Assembly: GCA_023213195.1 (NCBI GenBank)
Contig: CP096135.1
Coordinates: forward strand, 3,034,842-3,098,841
Source: Sphingobacteriales bacterium JAD_PAG50586_3
GTDB lineage: Bacteria; Bacteroidota; Bacteroidia; CAMBQF01
Reading direction: 5' to 3'
DNA length: 64,000 nt
Shown: positions 40,025 through 50,786 of the stretch, one piece after another
Position numbering within the stretch: the first letter of the stretch is position 1
Layout: each line of letters begins with the position of its first letter
Translations under genes and position numbers: made by a program
The notes under the pieces: model-generated
Told to the model about the DNA's origin: nothing
Database searches by the model: none
What the model saw: the letters and a program-made list of their open reading frames with translations, nothing else

Positions 40025-40597
40025 ATGAAACATCTCACTTGGCTATTTATTAGTCTATCAATACTTGCATCATGCACTAACTACAATATGGATTCTTATT
40101 CAGAGAACCCATTGGATTATAAAAACGAGTATGTAGAAGAAATTATTTTGGCAGATAAAGACACAATCTTTAAAACTAAAATTGACATCATTAGCGGCAA
40201 CTTTACTTATAAGCAAAGCCCTAAATTAAACTTAGGTATTTCAATCGAACGCCGGGAACATGGCGTATTTAAAAATTACCAAATAACCTATTGTGGTATT
40301 AAAAACACTAAAACAATGCCTGAATTTTCAGTTAACATACCTATCAATGGAAAATTTAGCAATTATGACTTTAAACAAGTTGGAGGCTATGCAAGCAATA
40401 CAGTTTCTTATGTTAAAAACCGCACTCAATGGTTAATGTCAAATAACAGCTTATCCGAAAAACATCGTATAGATGTTATATATAAGTCTATGATACGCGA
40501 CAATTGCCCCAATCTGCATCCTGACAAAATAACTTTCGTTCAAAACATTTCTAACTATAATAACTCAAAGCAGTATACTTACTCGTACAACTGGTAA
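40025..40597 (+). CDS. Lipoprotein of unknown function
   Basis: The 190-residue product starts at the ATG at 40025 (MKHLTWLFISLSILASC). The lipobox is LASC with Cys17. The mature part is a beta-rich domain with many Tyr and Asn (ISIERREHGVFKNYQITYCG). It matches no family I recognise. AT-rich codon use and the repeat-rich upstream region may hint at recent arrival, but this is weak. A terminator follows one base after the stop. Confidence 0.7.
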   Translation: MKHLTWLFISLSILASCTNYNMDSYSENPLDYKNEYVEEIILADKDTIFKTKIDIISGNFTYKQSPKLNLGISIERREHGVFKNYQITYCGIKNTKTMPEFSVNIPINGKFSNYDFKQVGGYASNTVSYVKNRTQWLMSNNSLSEKHRIDVIYKSMIRDNCPNLHPDKITFVQNISNYNNSKQYTYSYNW

Positions 40598-40629
40598 AAA
40601 AATCCCCCAACTTTCGTCAGGGGATTTTT
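40598..40629 (+). terminator. Terminator after the lipoprotein gene
   Basis: AAAAATCCCC pairs with GGGGATTTTT around a CAACTTTCGTCA loop. Confidence 0.82.
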
Positions 40630-40684
40630 CATTCTTTATCTCTTTATCTGTTAATTGATAAACTATTCTTCAGTCTCCGCCTCA

Positions 40685-43250
40685 TCAGCTTCCGAGCTCT
40701 TCGCCTTCCACATCATCAGCATCATCTTCCAATTCAGGCTCGTCAATTTCCACATCGTCAATTACCGGCCCTTCTAACACTTCGCCGTCTATTGCTACGT
40801 GTTCTTCTTCAGGGTCGCTTTCAACCTGTGTAACGGCAGCAATGGCATCTTTACCGCCTAGTTTAATAAGGCGTACACCTTGCGTAGCACGGCCCATTAC
40901 GCGCATATCGGCAACAGCAAGGCGAATGATAATACCGTTTTTGGTAATAATCATCAAGTCGTCTTCGTTAGTTACCTCTTTCAGGGCAATAAGGGCGCCT
41001 GTTTTATCGGTTACGCTAATGGTTTTAACACCTTTACCTCCACGGTTAGTAATACGGTAATCTTCTAGGTCAGAGCGTTTGCCGTATCCGTTTTCAGACA
41101 CTACCAATACGCTATGTGTTTTGTCAGATATACAAATCATACCCACAACCTCATCGGTTGGTGTGGCAAGGCTTACACCACGCACACCCGATGCGTTACG
41201 GCCCATTGGGCGGGCTTTAGCTTCGGGAAAGCGGATACATTTACCGGAACGTAAGGCCATTAAAATATCGGCTTTGCCATCTGTTAAACGGGCCTCAAGA
41301 AGCGTCTCACCATCGCGCACGGTAATGGCGTTTATGCCATTTTGGCGTGGACGAGAGTATGCCTCTAGTTTGGTTTTCTTAATTGTACCTTTGTTAGTAC
41401 ACATTACAATGTATTTACCTTCCTCGTTTAGGTCGGTTACATTTATAAAGGCACGTATCTTATCATCCGGCGCTATTTGTATTAAGTTTTGTATGGCGCG
41501 GCCTTTAGAGTCTTTAGAGCCTTCGGGTATTTCATACACCTTCATCCAGAAACATTTACCCTGCTCTGTAAAAAACAGCATATAGTTGTGGGTAGATGCT
41601 ATAAATATTTGCTCTACAAAATCCTCATCGCGGGTGCGGGCACCTTTACTGCCACGGCCACCACGGGCTTGCTGGCGGTATTCTGATGCTGCCGTGCGTT
41701 TTATATACCCCATGTGCGATATGGTAATTACCACATCCTCATCGGCAATCATATCTTCCATACGGAAGTTGCTGCCTTCGTATATAATATCGGTGCGGCG
41801 TTCATCGCCATATTTTTCTTTAACCTCTTGCAGTTCGCCTTTAATAATATCAAAGCGCATAGTTTCGTCAGAAAGTATGTTCTTTAAGTGCGCAATAAGT
41901 TTCATCAACTCATCGTACTCTTCTTTAATCTTATCGCGCTCCATGCCGGTAAGCGTAGATAAACGCAGGGCAAGAACTGCCTTAGCCTGTATCTCGCTCA
42001 ACTGGAAGCTGGCCATTAAGCCATCCTTAGCAATCTCAGGGGTGTTAGAGTTACGTATAAGTTTAATAACCTCATCCAGGTGGTCAAGGGCTATCAGGTA
42101 GCCTTCTAATACGTGGGCGCGTTTTTCGGTACTGGTCTAGTTCATACTTGGTGCGGCGCACAACCACCTCGTGGCGGTGCTTAACAAAGTTCTCTATCAG
42201 GTCTTTAAGGTTAAGCACAACCGGGCGGCCATCTACCAGGGCAATGTTATTTACGCTGAATGATGTTTGTAATTCGGTATGCTTATATAAGTTGTTTAAA
42301 ACAACTTTGGTAATGGCATCTCGGCGCAGTTCATAAACCACGCGGTAACCTTCACGGTCAGATTCGTCACGAATATCAGTAATACCTTCAATTTTCTTAT
42401 CGTTGATTAAGGCAGCCGTTTTCTTAATCATTTCGGCCTTGTTTACCTGGTAAGGTACCTCGTAAACAATAATTTTTTCGCGGCCGTTCTCAAACTGCTC
42501 AATCTTGGTTTTGGCGCGTAATACAACACGTCCGCGGCCTGTTTCAAAAGCTTGTTTCACACCTTCGTAGCCATATATTGTACCACCTGTCGGGAAGTCA
42601 GGGGCCTTAACATACTGCATCAACTCTTCAATAGTAATATCGCGGTTATCAATATATGCGGCAATACCATCAATAACCTCGGTAAGGTTATGCGGGGCCA
42701 TGTTGGTAGCCATACCTACGGCAATACCTGATGCGCCGTTAATTAACAGGTTAGGTATACGGGTTGGCAATACGGTTGGCTCTTCTAAAGAGTCGTCAAA
42801 GTTGGGGCGGAAGTCAACAGTATCTTTGTCAATATCAGCCAAAGTGTCTTCTGCTATTTTGCGTAAACGGGCTTCGGTATAACGCATGGCAGCCGGTGGG
42901 TCACCGTCTATAGAGCCATAGTTACCTTGTCCGTCTACCAATGGGTAGCGCAAGCTCCAATCCTGGGCCATACGTACCATGGTGTCGTATACAGATGCGT
43001 CGCCATGCGGGTGGTACTTACCCATCACGTCTCCCACAATACGGGCGCTTTTCTTGTACGGGCGGTTAGACATAACGCCCATTTCGTACATACCGAATAA
43101 AACACGGCGGTGAACGGGTTTCATACCGTCGCGCACATCAGGTAAAGCACGAGAAACAATAACCGACATCGAATAATCGATGTAGGCTGTCTTCATTTCA
43201 TCTTCAATGTTAATAAGGATTATCTTTTCTCCACCTTCTTGTTCTGCCAT
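40685..43250 (-). CDS. gyrA: DNA gyrase subunit A (one or two frameshifts)
   Basis: GyrA cuts and rejoins DNA in the gyrase heterotetramer. The breakage-reunion domain has the catalytic Tyr124 in [11 protein letters not shown] break at ~42130 separates it from the rest; removing one T gives [23 protein letters not shown]. The C-terminal beta-pinwheel carries a GyrA-box-like motif ([11 protein letters not shown]). The total is about 845 residues. The reported stop at 40685 may also be wrong: a shift near 40690 opens a more acidic tail ([11 protein letters not shown]) ending at 40663. In the quinolone-resistance region GDASVYDT has Ala85 where most GyrA have Ser. An essential gene cannot be truncated, so the break is an artefact. 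Confidence 0.95.
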
Positions 43251-43324
43251 AATTTCTTATTTTCTTCTAAAATTTTATTTTGCACAATTATTGGTACAAC
43301 ATTATTATAATAGTAAAAACGATG

Positions 43325-43332
43325 CAAAGGTA
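43325..43332 (-). promoter_or_regulatory. Possible -7 element of gyrA
   Basis: The minus strand reads TACCTTTG, 74 bases before the gyrA ATG. The intervening leader is AT-rich without clear structure. Confidence 0.45.
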
Positions 43333-43494
43333 ATCAATTTTCAGCCTGCTAAGTTACAACACTACGGTGGGTTAACTAACGGGTGTTGATAAATACAGAG
43401 ACTGTTAATTGATTTTTCTAAAACCATCTATACATTTGCTTGTATACATTATCTATTAAAGGAGTGAACCCAATTAATTAGTAACTTTAACATT

Positions 43495-46059
43495 ATGGAA
43501 GCGAGATTTTCACCAAGGGTAAAAGATGTGATAACCTACAGCAGGGAAGAAGCCCTGCGCCTTGGCCACGACTATATAGGTACAGAGCATTTGTTGCTGG
43601 GCCTTGTGCGCGATGGCGAAGGAATGGCTATCAGAGTATTAGTTTCATTAGGCATAAACTTGCAAGAGCTACGCCACAACATTGAGAATTCAATAAAACC
43701 AACAACCAAAAAAACAACAGGGTTAGGTAACATTCCTTTAATTCGTCAGGCCGAAAAAGCACTTAAGCTTACTTATTTAGAAGCTAAAGTTTACAAGGCC
43801 GAAGAAATTGGTACTGAACACCTTCTGCTTTCTATTTTGAAAGACGATGACTCGGTAGCTACCCAAACTTTGAAAAAATTTAACGTAGACTATAAATCTG
43901 TGAAAGACGAACTAGACTTCCTGATATCAGGAGAGAAAAAGAACCTAAACATTGAGAACCGCGCCAACCCGTTAGATGATGACGATGATGCCGAACAAGG
44001 CGCTTTTGGCGGCGGTGGTTCTGGTGCTAAAAAGGTAACCGACAGCAAATCTAAAACCCCGGTGCTTGATAACTTTGGCCGCGACCTTACCAAGGCCGCC
44101 GAAGAAGGTAAACTAGACCCTATTGTAGGTCGCGAGAAAGAAATTGAGCGTGTATCGCAAATTCTTAGCCGCCGCAAAAAGAACAACCCAATACTTATTG
44201 GTGAACCCGGCGTTGGTAAATCTGCCATTGCTGAGGGGTTAGCCCTGCGCATTGTACAACGCAAAGTATCAAGGGTATTATTCAACAAACGCATTATCAC
44301 TTTAGACCTTGCATCTTTAGTAGCCGGCACAAAATACCGTGGCCAGTTTGAAGAGCGTATGAAAGCGGTAATGAATGAGTTAGAGAAATCACCTGATGTA
44401 ATACTTTTTATTGACGAGATTCATACCATTGTAGGTGCCGGTGGCGCATCGGGCAGCTTAGATGCTTCAAACATCTTTAAACCTGCCTTGGCCCGCGGAG
44501 AACTGCAATGCATTGGAGCTACTACTTTAGATGAGTACCGCCAATACATTGAAAAAGACGGCGCTCTGGACCGTCGTTTCCAAAAAGTAATGGTAGAACC
44601 TGCTTCGGTTGATGAAACAATTCAGATTCTAAACAACATTAAAGGTAAGTACGAAGACCACCATAATGTAATATATACCGAAGAGGCCATTAAAGCCTGC
44701 GTAAGCTTAACTTCAAGGTATATTACAGATCGTTTCCTTCCTGATAAAGCTATTGATGCTTTAGACGAAGCCGGTTCTCGTGTACACATTACCAACATTA
44801 ATGTTCCTGAAAACATTATAGAGATTGAGAAAAAGATTGAGGACATTAAAGACGAGAAAAACAAGGTTGTAAAAAGCCAGCGTTATGAAGAGGCTGCCCG
44901 CCTGCGCGATACCGAGCGCCAGTTATTAGAACAACTGGAAGCCGCTAAAAAAGCATGGGAAGAGGAAACCAAGAACCACCGCCAAACCGTATCTGAAGAC
45001 AATGTGGCCGAAGTTGTAGCCATGATGACAGGTATACCGGTGCAACGTGTGGCCCAAAACGAAGGCAACCGCTTGGTTAAAATGCTTGATAACCTGCAAG
45101 GCAAAGTTATTGGCCAAGACGATGCTATTAAGAAAGTAGTTAAAGCCATACAACGTAACCGTGCGGGCTTAAAAGACCCTAACCGCCCTATTGGCTCGTT
45201 TGTGTTCTTAGGCCCTACAGGTGTTGGTAAAACCCAGTTGGCTAAAGAATTGTCTAAATACTTATTTGATAACGACGACTCGTTAATACGTATTGATATG
45301 AGTGAGTATATGGAAAAATTTGCCATCTCTCGCCTTATTGGTGCCCCTCCGGGATACGTTGGTTACGAAGAAGGTGGCCAGCTTACTGAGAAAGTACGCC
45401 GCAAGCCATACTCTGTAATATTGTTAGACGAGATTGAGAAAGCCCACCCTGATGTGTTCAACTTGTTGCTACAGGCGCTTGATGATGGCCAAATGACCGA
45501 CAGCTTAGGCCGTAAGGTTGACTTTAAGAATACCATCATTATTATGACCTCTAACATTGGTTCTCGTCAGTTGAAAGACTTTGGTCAGGGCGTAGGTTTT
45601 ACTACCCAGGCTAAATCTACCGGCGCGGCAGACCATAGCAAAGGTGTTGTAGAAACCGCTCTTAAGCGTGCTTTTGCCCCTGAGTTTTTAAACCGTATTG
45701 ATGATGTTATCATGTTCAACTCGTTGAGCAAAGAAGACATCCACAAGATTATCGATATTGAGTTATCTCACCTTTACAAACGTATAGAAGAGCTTGGCTA
45801 CAAAATATCGTTAGAAACCGGTGCTAAAGACTTTTTGGTTGATAAAGGGTATGATGCCAACTTTGGTGCCCGTCCGCTAAAACGTGCTATACAGAAGTAT
45901 ATTGAAGACCCATTGGCCGAGCAAATCCTAAGCTCTAAGCTAGCCGAAGGCGACACTATATCTGTAGATTACGATAAGGATAAAGAAGACGTTAAGATTG
46001 AAATTATAAAAGCCGGCGGCGGTGCCCCGTCTAAAAAGAAAAAGAAAACCGAGGAATAA
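43495..46059 (+). CDS. clpC: ClpC-type AAA+ unfoldase
   Basis: The 854-residue product is the unfolding partner of the ClpP protease. It has two N-terminal Clp repeats (~1-140), an acidic linker (DDDDDAEQG), a first AAA+ module with Walker [10 protein letters not shown] at ~237-245, a UVR-containing middle region ([20 protein letters not shown], ~452-475), and a second module with Walker [10 protein letters not shown] at ~573-581. The UVR motif separates ClpC from ClpA/B. A basic KKKKKTEE tail ends it. A terminator follows at once. Confidence 0.96.
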   Translation: MEARFSPRVKDVITYSREEALRLGHDYIGTEHLLLGLVRDGEGMAIRVLVSLGINLQELRHNIENSIKPTTKKTTGLGNIPLIRQAEKALKLTYLEAKVYKAEEIGTEHLLLSILKDDDSVATQTLKKFNVDYKSVKDELDFLISGEKKNLNIENRANPLDDDDDAEQGAFGGGGSGAKKVTDSKSKTPVLDNFGRDLTKAAEEGKLDPIVGREKEIERVSQILSRRKKNNPILIGEPGVGKSAIAEGLALRIVQRKVSRVLFNKRIITLDLASLVAGTKYRGQFEERMKAVMNELEKSPDVILFIDEIHTIVGAGGASGSLDASNIFKPALARGELQCIGATTLDEYRQYIEKDGALDRRFQKVMVEPASVDETIQILNNIKGKYEDHHNVIYTEEAIKACVSLTSRYITDRFLPDKAIDALDEAGSRVHITNINVPENIIEIEKKIEDIKDEKNKVVKSQRYEEAARLRDTERQLLEQLEAAKKAWEEETKNHRQTVSEDNVAEVVAMMTGIPVQRVAQNEGNRLVKMLDNLQGKVIGQDDAIKKVVKAIQRNRAGLKDPNRPIGSFVFLGPTGVGKTQLAKELSKYLFDNDDSLIRIDMSEYMEKFAISRLIGAPPGYVGYEEGGQLTEKVRRKPYSVILLDEIEKAHPDVFNLLLQALDDGQMTDSLGRKVDFKNTIIIMTSNIGSRQLKDFGQGVGFTTQAKSTGAADHSKGVVETALKRAFAPEFLNRIDDVIMFNSLSKEDIHKIIDIELSHLYKRIEELGYKISLETGAKDFLVDKGYDANFGARPLKRAIQKYIEDPLAEQILSSKLAEGDTISVDYDKDKEDVKIEIIKAGGGAPSKKKKKTEE

Positions 46060-46077
46060 GCCCCCGCGGTAAAAAGA

Positions 46078-46112
46078 AATCCCCGACATTTATTACAATG
46101 TCGGGGATTTTT
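46078..46112 (+). terminator. Terminator after clpC
   Basis: AAATCCCCGACATT pairs with AATGTCGGGGATTT and runs into T-rich sequence. It can serve the convergent gene as well. Confidence 0.9.
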
Positions 46113-46131
46113 ATTTTGTTAAAGTAAAAGC

Positions 46132-46449
46132 TTAAGGAACAATAATTATCTCTTTTGTTACCTCATCACTATTCTCATCATTATCGTTAAAAACAGTTAG
46201 CGTAACTATGTATGTACCGGGTGTAGTGTATGCATACGCAACAGTATAGTAGGTAAACGTATTGCCATCGCCCATGTTCCACTCCAGCCTGTCGGCGTTG
46301 TCAGAGCAGCTCGAAAAGGTTATCGGTTCGTTAACCGATGCCTGTATAGTGTCTGTACTAATACAAGCGGCAGGTTTCTTTTTGCAAGCAGATAAAAGAA
46401 AAACCGGTATTGACAGGAGTATTAATAAGTGCGTAAAAGTTTTTTTCAT
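46132..46449 (-). CDS. PKD-domain lipoprotein
   Basis: From the ATG at 46449 the 105-residue product has a lipoprotein signal (FLLSACKKK, lipobox LSAC). A single PKD-like domain follows: NEPITFSSCSDNADRLEWNMGDGNTFT, then the WNMGDG core and YTTPGTYIVTLTVFND. PKD domains mediate surface protein or carbohydrate contacts. A minimal lipoprotein with one PKD is common in Bacteroidota. Two extra start codons upstream (46455) are less likely since MKKTFTH is a standard signal start. Confidence 0.82.
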   Translation of the reverse strand: MKKTFTHLLILLSIPVFLLSACKKKPAACISTDTIQASVNEPITFSSCSDNADRLEWNMGDGNTFTYYTVAYAYTTPGTYIVTLTVFNDNDENSDEVTKEIIIVP

Positions 46450-46557
46450 TGGCAAAAATTAGTCCCGCAATATAATAATTATAATAAACATCGGGTTTCT
46501 TAATCAGAATAAAATAAACAGACGGGCTGGCAGGCATAAGTTTACCCCTCTATTGCA

Positions 46558-46589
46558 TTTTGAAGGCTCTTCATTTTGAAGTATATTTG
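46558..46589 (+). promoter_or_regulatory. Promoter of the transaldolase gene
   Basis: TTTTG at 46558-46562 and TATATTTG at 46582-46589 are 19 bases apart, full consensus. It excludes the in-frame start at 46560. Confidence 0.82.
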
Positions 46590-46610
46590 CAGCTTATATC
46601 AAACATACAC

Positions 46611-47276
46611 ATGAAATTTTTTATAGATACAGCCAACTTAGCCCAAATAAAAGAAGCCCAGGATTTAGGTGTTCTTGATGGAGTTACAACTAACCCATCG
46701 CTTATGGCTAAAGAAGGCATTAGCGGTACCGATGCCGTTTACAAGCACTACGTAGATATTTGCGAATTGGTTGATGGCGATGTTTCTGCCGAGGTTATTG
46801 CTACCGATTTTGATGGTATCGTTAAAGAGGGCGAAATGCTGGCCTCTTTGCACCCGCAAATTGTAGTTAAAGTGCCTATGGTAAAAGATGGTATCAAGGC
46901 CATTAAATACTTCTCAAGCAAAGGCATACGCACCAACTGTACCCTTATATTCTCGGCAGGGCAGGCGCTTTTAGCTGCTAAGGCCGGAGCAACCTACGTT
47001 TCTCCTTTCCTTGGTCGTTTAGACGATATCAGCTTTGATGGCCTTGAACTGATAGACCAAATTCGCCTGATATTTGATAACTACGCTTTTGAAACCCAAA
47101 TACTTGCTGCCTCTATACGTGGCCCATTGCATATTATTAAGTGTGCCGAGGTTGGCGCCGATGTGGCTACCTGCCCGCTAGATGCTATTTTAGCTTTGGT
47201 AAAGCACCCGCTTACTGATAGCGGCCTGGAGAAGTTTTTAGCAGACCATGCCAAGGCTAATAAACAAACGGCGTAA
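46611..47276 (+). CDS. fsa: Transaldolase / fructose-6-phosphate aldolase family
   Basis: The enzyme works in the non-oxidative pentose phosphate pathway. From the ATG at 46611 the 221 residues match the short (type 3B) transaldolase class: [19 protein letters not shown] near 24-32, the Schiff-base Lys87 in VKVPM, and [28 protein letters not shown] near 110-137. The symbol follows the usual naming of this class; short proteins may be transaldolase or F6P aldolase. It lies alone behind a textbook promoter. Confidence 0.93.
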   Translation: MKFFIDTANLAQIKEAQDLGVLDGVTTNPSLMAKEGISGTDAVYKHYVDICELVDGDVSAEVIATDFDGIVKEGEMLASLHPQIVVKVPMVKDGIKAIKYFSSKGIRTNCTLIFSAGQALLAAKAGATYVSPFLGRLDDISFDGLELIDQIRLIFDNYAFETQILAASIRGPLHIIKCAEVGADVATCPLDAILALVKHPLTDSGLEKFLADHAKANKQTA

Positions 47277-47340
47277 GCTGATTAATATCATTTACTAATT
47301 GCCCGGGCCGGGGTTACCTTAGCCCGAAAAATTAAAAGAA

Positions 47341-48134
47341 ATGGAAAGTGTATTTAATCCTGAAGTTTTAAACGATGCTACCGTTGAGCGTTTAAAGAAA
47401 TACTTTAACGAAACTCCCCCTACCGCCATTTTTATATTGATGGCTTTTTAAAGGAGGAGTTTGCCAACCAGTTGTACGAAAACTTCCCCGCGCCCGATGA
47501 TATGACGCGCAAATACAACGGCCTTAACGAAAAGAAAGCCGAGGGTACCGATTTTTCTAAATTTAACCCGGCCTTTCAACAGCTTAAAGATCAGTTAGCC
47601 AAGCCCGAAATTAATGAGTGGCTTACCAAAATTACCGGTATTAAAGATGTGTTTAGTATTGACGATCCACTGGGCGCCGGTGTGCACCAGGGTGAGAACG
47701 GCAGCTACCTTGATATCCACATCGACTTTAACATACACCCCAACCTTAATATTTACCGCAGGCTAAACCTGCTAATCTTTCTTAACAAAAACTGGAAAGA
47801 AGAATACGGTGGACATAGCGAAATGTGGAATGCCGATGTTAGCGAACTGGGTGCTGCTTACCTTCCATCTTGGAACAGGTGTGTGGTGTTTGAGTCTAGC
47901 CAGATATCTTACCACGGCTACGCCAAAATCAACATCCCTCCGGGCGAAAGCCGCAAATCGTTCTTTAACTATTACTACACCCAAACCCACGAGGGTGGCG
48001 AAAATAAATACCACGACACTGTTTTTAAAGCCCGCCCCGAAGAAGGCCTTACCAAAAAATTAAAAACCGATGTTAAAGAGAGCTTGAAAAACAACATTAA
48101 GCGCGTGCTTAAAAAAGTAGGCGTAAAATTGTAA
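47341..48134 (+). CDS. 2OG-Fe(II) oxygenase (one frameshift)
   Basis: The ATG at 47341 gives MESVFNPEVLND. The five-C run at 47416-47420 lacks one C; restoring it gives PYRHFYIDGFLKEEFANQLYENFP. The product is ~264 residues with a double-stranded beta-helix: HIDF supplies the first two iron ligands (HxD), YHGYA the third His, and GESRKSFFNYYYT the 2-oxoglutarate-binding Arg. This layout is that of prolyl-hydroxylase-like enzymes, often found with glycosyltransferases. The substrate is unknown. The methyltransferase gene follows on the same strand, after a repeat. Confidence 0.85.
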
Positions 48135-48212
48135 TGCATAATTCATAATGCAAAATGCAAAATGGGCATTATCCCCGATTTTTCGTTTTTCATTTTTAGT
48201 TTTTAGTTTTAA
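48134..48212. repeat. AT-rich stuttering repeat
   Basis: TAATGCATAATTCATAATGCAAAATGC text, then CGATTTTTCGTTTTTCATTTTTAGTTTTTAG text. Both kinds recur elsewhere in the window. Confidence 0.6.
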
Positions 48213-48985
48213 ATGGGAATATATACTACCGAAACATCGGTTCTGTTTGATACAGACAACGTAATACGCCAGCGCCAAAGCTTTGCCTACGAGCAGGCCG
48301 CTAAAATGATTAATGGCGGGCACTTGCTTGAACTTGGCGTAGGCATTGGCCGCGGTATGAAGATTATGGCCCCTAAAGCCGATAAAATTACTGCTACCGA
48401 TAAAAACGAGGAACTTATTGCCGGGCTGAAAAAGGAAAACCCCACCTGGGACCTTATTGCCATGCACATGCCGCCCTGGCAGGCCTGCCCGATAATACGT
48501 ATGATTATGTAGTGCTTTTTCAGGTTATTGAACATATTAAAGACGACGACCTTTTTGTAAAAGAGATTTACCGTGTGCTTAAGCCCGGCGGCAAATGCTT
48601 TATTACTACCCCTAATATTAAAATGACGCTGAGCCGCAACCCATGGCACGAGCGTGAGTATACTGTTGACGGGTTGAAAAAGCTGCTATCTAAATACTTT
48701 ACCAAGGTTGATATGCAGGGCGTTTATGGTAGCCAAAAGGTTATGGACTATTACGAAAAGAACAAAGCCAGTGTGGCCCGTTTTAAGCGTATAGACATTT
48801 TTAACCTGGAGAATAACCTGCCCCTATGGGCTTACCGCCTACCCTACGAGTTTTTAAACCGTTGGCAGCGCAAAAAGCTAATGGATAACGATACAGCCTT
48901 AGTATCTGATGTTACCACGGGCGATTACCACATTGCCCCCGCCAACGATGTGTGCCTCGACCTTTGGGCCATCTTAGAAAAGTAA
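48213..48985 (+). CDS. Class I SAM-dependent methyltransferase (one frameshift)
   Basis: The AdoMet-binding motif I is LLELGVGIGRG (~38-48). A missing C at 48474-48476 breaks the frame; adding it gives MPPLAGLPDNTYDYVVLFQVIEHIKDDDLFVKEIYRVLKPGG, the post-motif of Methyltransf_11-type enzymes. The full length is ~257 residues. The small-molecule or lipid substrate cannot be told. Location next to a 2OG oxygenase suggests a surface polymer or lipid modification pathway, by inference only. Confidence 0.85.
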
Positions 48986-48995
48986 AAGCACTTAC

Positions 48996-49021
48996 GTCAT
49001 TCCCGCGCAGGCGGGAATCTC
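48996..49021. repeat. REP-like palindrome, intergenic copy
   Basis: GTCATTCCCGC - GCAG-type loop - GCGGGAATC. It is related to the copy inside the propeller gene at 62823-62849, with a compensatory pair change. Confidence 0.75.
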
Positions 49022-49111
49022 ACCATACGTTACATATAATCATTCAACCAAGACACCTGTTCAATCCCCTTGTATTTTAACGCAGTACCCAATTTCATTC
49101 AATTATTTTAC

Positions 49112-49119
49112 TAATTTTG
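49112..49119 (+). promoter_or_regulatory. -7 element of the lipoprotein gene
   Basis: TAATTTTG (TAnnTTTG) overlaps the earlier in-frame TTG at 49117, so translation starts at the TTG at 49138. Confidence 0.6.
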
Positions 49120-49137
49120 CGCCCGCAAAAGGCAGCA

Positions 49138-49671
49138 TTGAAAAACTCAACACTAAATAAAGGTAAACAACTGGTTAAGGCCACAACCGTTTCCCTTATT
49201 TCAGTATTTATTATCGGCGCGTCGGGGTGTAAGCCTTCGCCAGACGAGGCTGTAGCCTATAACGAGAAAATTATACGCGAGCAAAAAGCCATTGTAGAAA
49301 AGATAAACGAGCTCGATTTTACCCTATCAACTTATAAGCCCACCGAAATGGATGTGGCCTATAACAATGCCTACAAGCAGGTTATTGCATCTATATCTAC
49401 AGTAAAAAGTTTAGAAGATTTTGATGGTAAGAGCGAGTTTAAAGATGCCGCCCTGCAGGTATTTGATATATACAAGTTAACCCTTGAGGTGGAATACAAA
49501 GAGCTGGTAGGCCTGCTAAAGAAAAGCGACGAGGAGTATACATTAGAAGACGAAGAGCGCGCCAAGAAGCTTTATATGGACATTGCCGAAAAGCTTAACA
49601 ACGCCTACGAAGATATTATAGCCGTACAATCTGCCTTTGCCGAGAAGTACCGCTTTACCCTATCGCACTAA
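49138..49671 (+). CDS. Helical lipoprotein of unknown function
   Basis: From the TTG at 49138 the product is 177 residues, with a lipoprotein signal (LISVFIIGASGC, lipobox ASGC). The mature part is nearly all helical with charged heptad-like stretches (NEKIIREQKAIVEKINELD, YKELVGLLKKSDEEYTLEDEERAKKLYMDIAEKLNNAYEDI, given here as two helical blocks). It resembles the LIC11966-type surface protein group, from memory. An envelope structural or binding role is possible. Confidence 0.7.
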   Translation: MKNSTLNKGKQLVKATTVSLISVFIIGASGCKPSPDEAVAYNEKIIREQKAIVEKINELDFTLSTYKPTEMDVAYNNAYKQVIASISTVKSLEDFDGKSEFKDAALQVFDIYKLTLEVEYKELVGLLKKSDEEYTLEDEERAKKLYMDIAEKLNNAYEDIIAVQSAFAEKYRFTLSH

Positions 49672-49704
49672 TTAAATTCTCCTCACTCCTCACTCCTCAC
49701 TTCT

Positions 49705-50231
49705 CTATCTCCCCAAAAACCTATCCAGCTTACGCTTTTGCCTTAGGTGGTGCTTCATGTGCAAGGTGCCAATAGTATACCATTCAGCCGCATTCAGGTA
49801 ACCTAAAAAGGGGTATTTCTTAGTTTGATGTTTTGGAGCGTTCAGCACCCTTTCTTCCATCTCCTTAAAAAACTCCAGGTTCTCCCTTATCTTACGTTCT
49901 ATCTGTTCTTTGCTTTCGGGCTGTATTGGGTCTGTTCCGCCGGTTTCTTTCTTAGGCATTTTTACACTAAACGGGGGAACATATTAAAAAAGAATACCAA
50001 GCGGCCCCATTTGGTCTTGCTTTTACCAACTTCAAAGGCTTCGTTATTAGCCAGCGAATTAGCGTTCTTTCCCAAAAAGTACTTGTTGGCGGTAGTAATA
50101 TGTATGTATACCTGCCCCATAGACCATTGTTCTTCCGATGGTTTACGAAGCAACTCCTCCATAGAGTAAGTATCTAAAGCAGTAAGCCAGGTGTTGGCCA
50201 TCTTTTCAAAACGGTTATACAGTTTTCCCAT
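49705..50231 (-). CDS. DinB-like putative metal-dependent enzyme (one frameshift)
   Basis: The ATG at 50231 (MGKLYNRFEKMANTW) is preferred to one at 50279, which would overlap the previous gene. A missing C in the run read at 49973-49977 breaks the frame; adding it gives NMFPPFSVKMPKKETGGTDP. The product is ~175 residues of DinB/DUF1572-type four-helix bundle, with W-S-x-G-Q-V-x-x-H and a late HMKHHLRQ, which supply the three His metal ligands of the family. Many members act on thiols or are of unknown role. It follows the 2H-phosphoesterase gene by 4 bases. Confidence 0.8.
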
Positions 50232-50235
50232 GCAG

Positions 50236-50784
50236 CTAAGGTAAAGGGCTTTGATGAAACAATTGCCAACGCCCATCAATATGTTTTAATAAATGCACCT
50301 CGGCCACTGTGTAGGTTGCACTAAAGGTGCGGTTGGCAAAGGCAGGCCAGGCTTTTTCAAAACGTACTGCCGTTAAATCGCGGTTAGCAATAGTAGCGTG
50401 TGGGGTTAATGATTTTGATGCATCTATATTTTTGCCCAAACCTTTATAGGCTTTTACCAGTTGGGTATATACAGCCTGCAACATTTCGTTTTTTACCACA
50501 TCAACATAAATAACGCGGGTGCCAAACGTACCGAAGTTTTTAAGCTCCAAGTCAAAAGCGTTTAATCCCCACAAGGCTTCGTCTTGCGTTTGGGTTACGG
50601 TTTGTATCTCATCATCAGGAAACTCAAACGGAGGAATTAAAGTAATATGCGGCGGCAAGCGCAACGCATAGGTACTGCCACATAGTTCTACTATTTCGTG
50701 TTTCAATGCGGTAATCATCATGCCCACATCGTCGGGCATAAGTAAGCATACAAAATACATAGAGTGGCCTTTATTCCGGGCCAT
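50236..50784 (-). CDS. 2'-5' RNA ligase / 2H phosphoesterase family
   Basis: The 182-residue product has the two HxT motifs of the 2H superfamily: PHITLIPP (~44-51) and PHATIANRD (~128-136), separated by ~80 residues as expected for a two-lobed fold. Enzymes of this family cut or join 2',5' or cyclic phosphate bonds in RNA or nucleotides; the true substrate is unknown here. It is within a small minus-strand operon with the two membrane-protein genes. Confidence 0.88.
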   Translation of the reverse strand: MARNKGHSMYFVCLLMPDDVGMMITALKHEIVELCGSTYALRLPPHITLIPPFEFPDDEIQTVTQTQDEALWGLNAFDLELKNFGTFGTRVIYVDVVKNEMLQAVYTQLVKAYKGLGKNIDASKSLTPHATIANRDLTAVRFEKAWPAFANRTFSATYTVAEVHLLKHIDGRWQLFHQSPLP

Positions 50785-50786
50785 AG

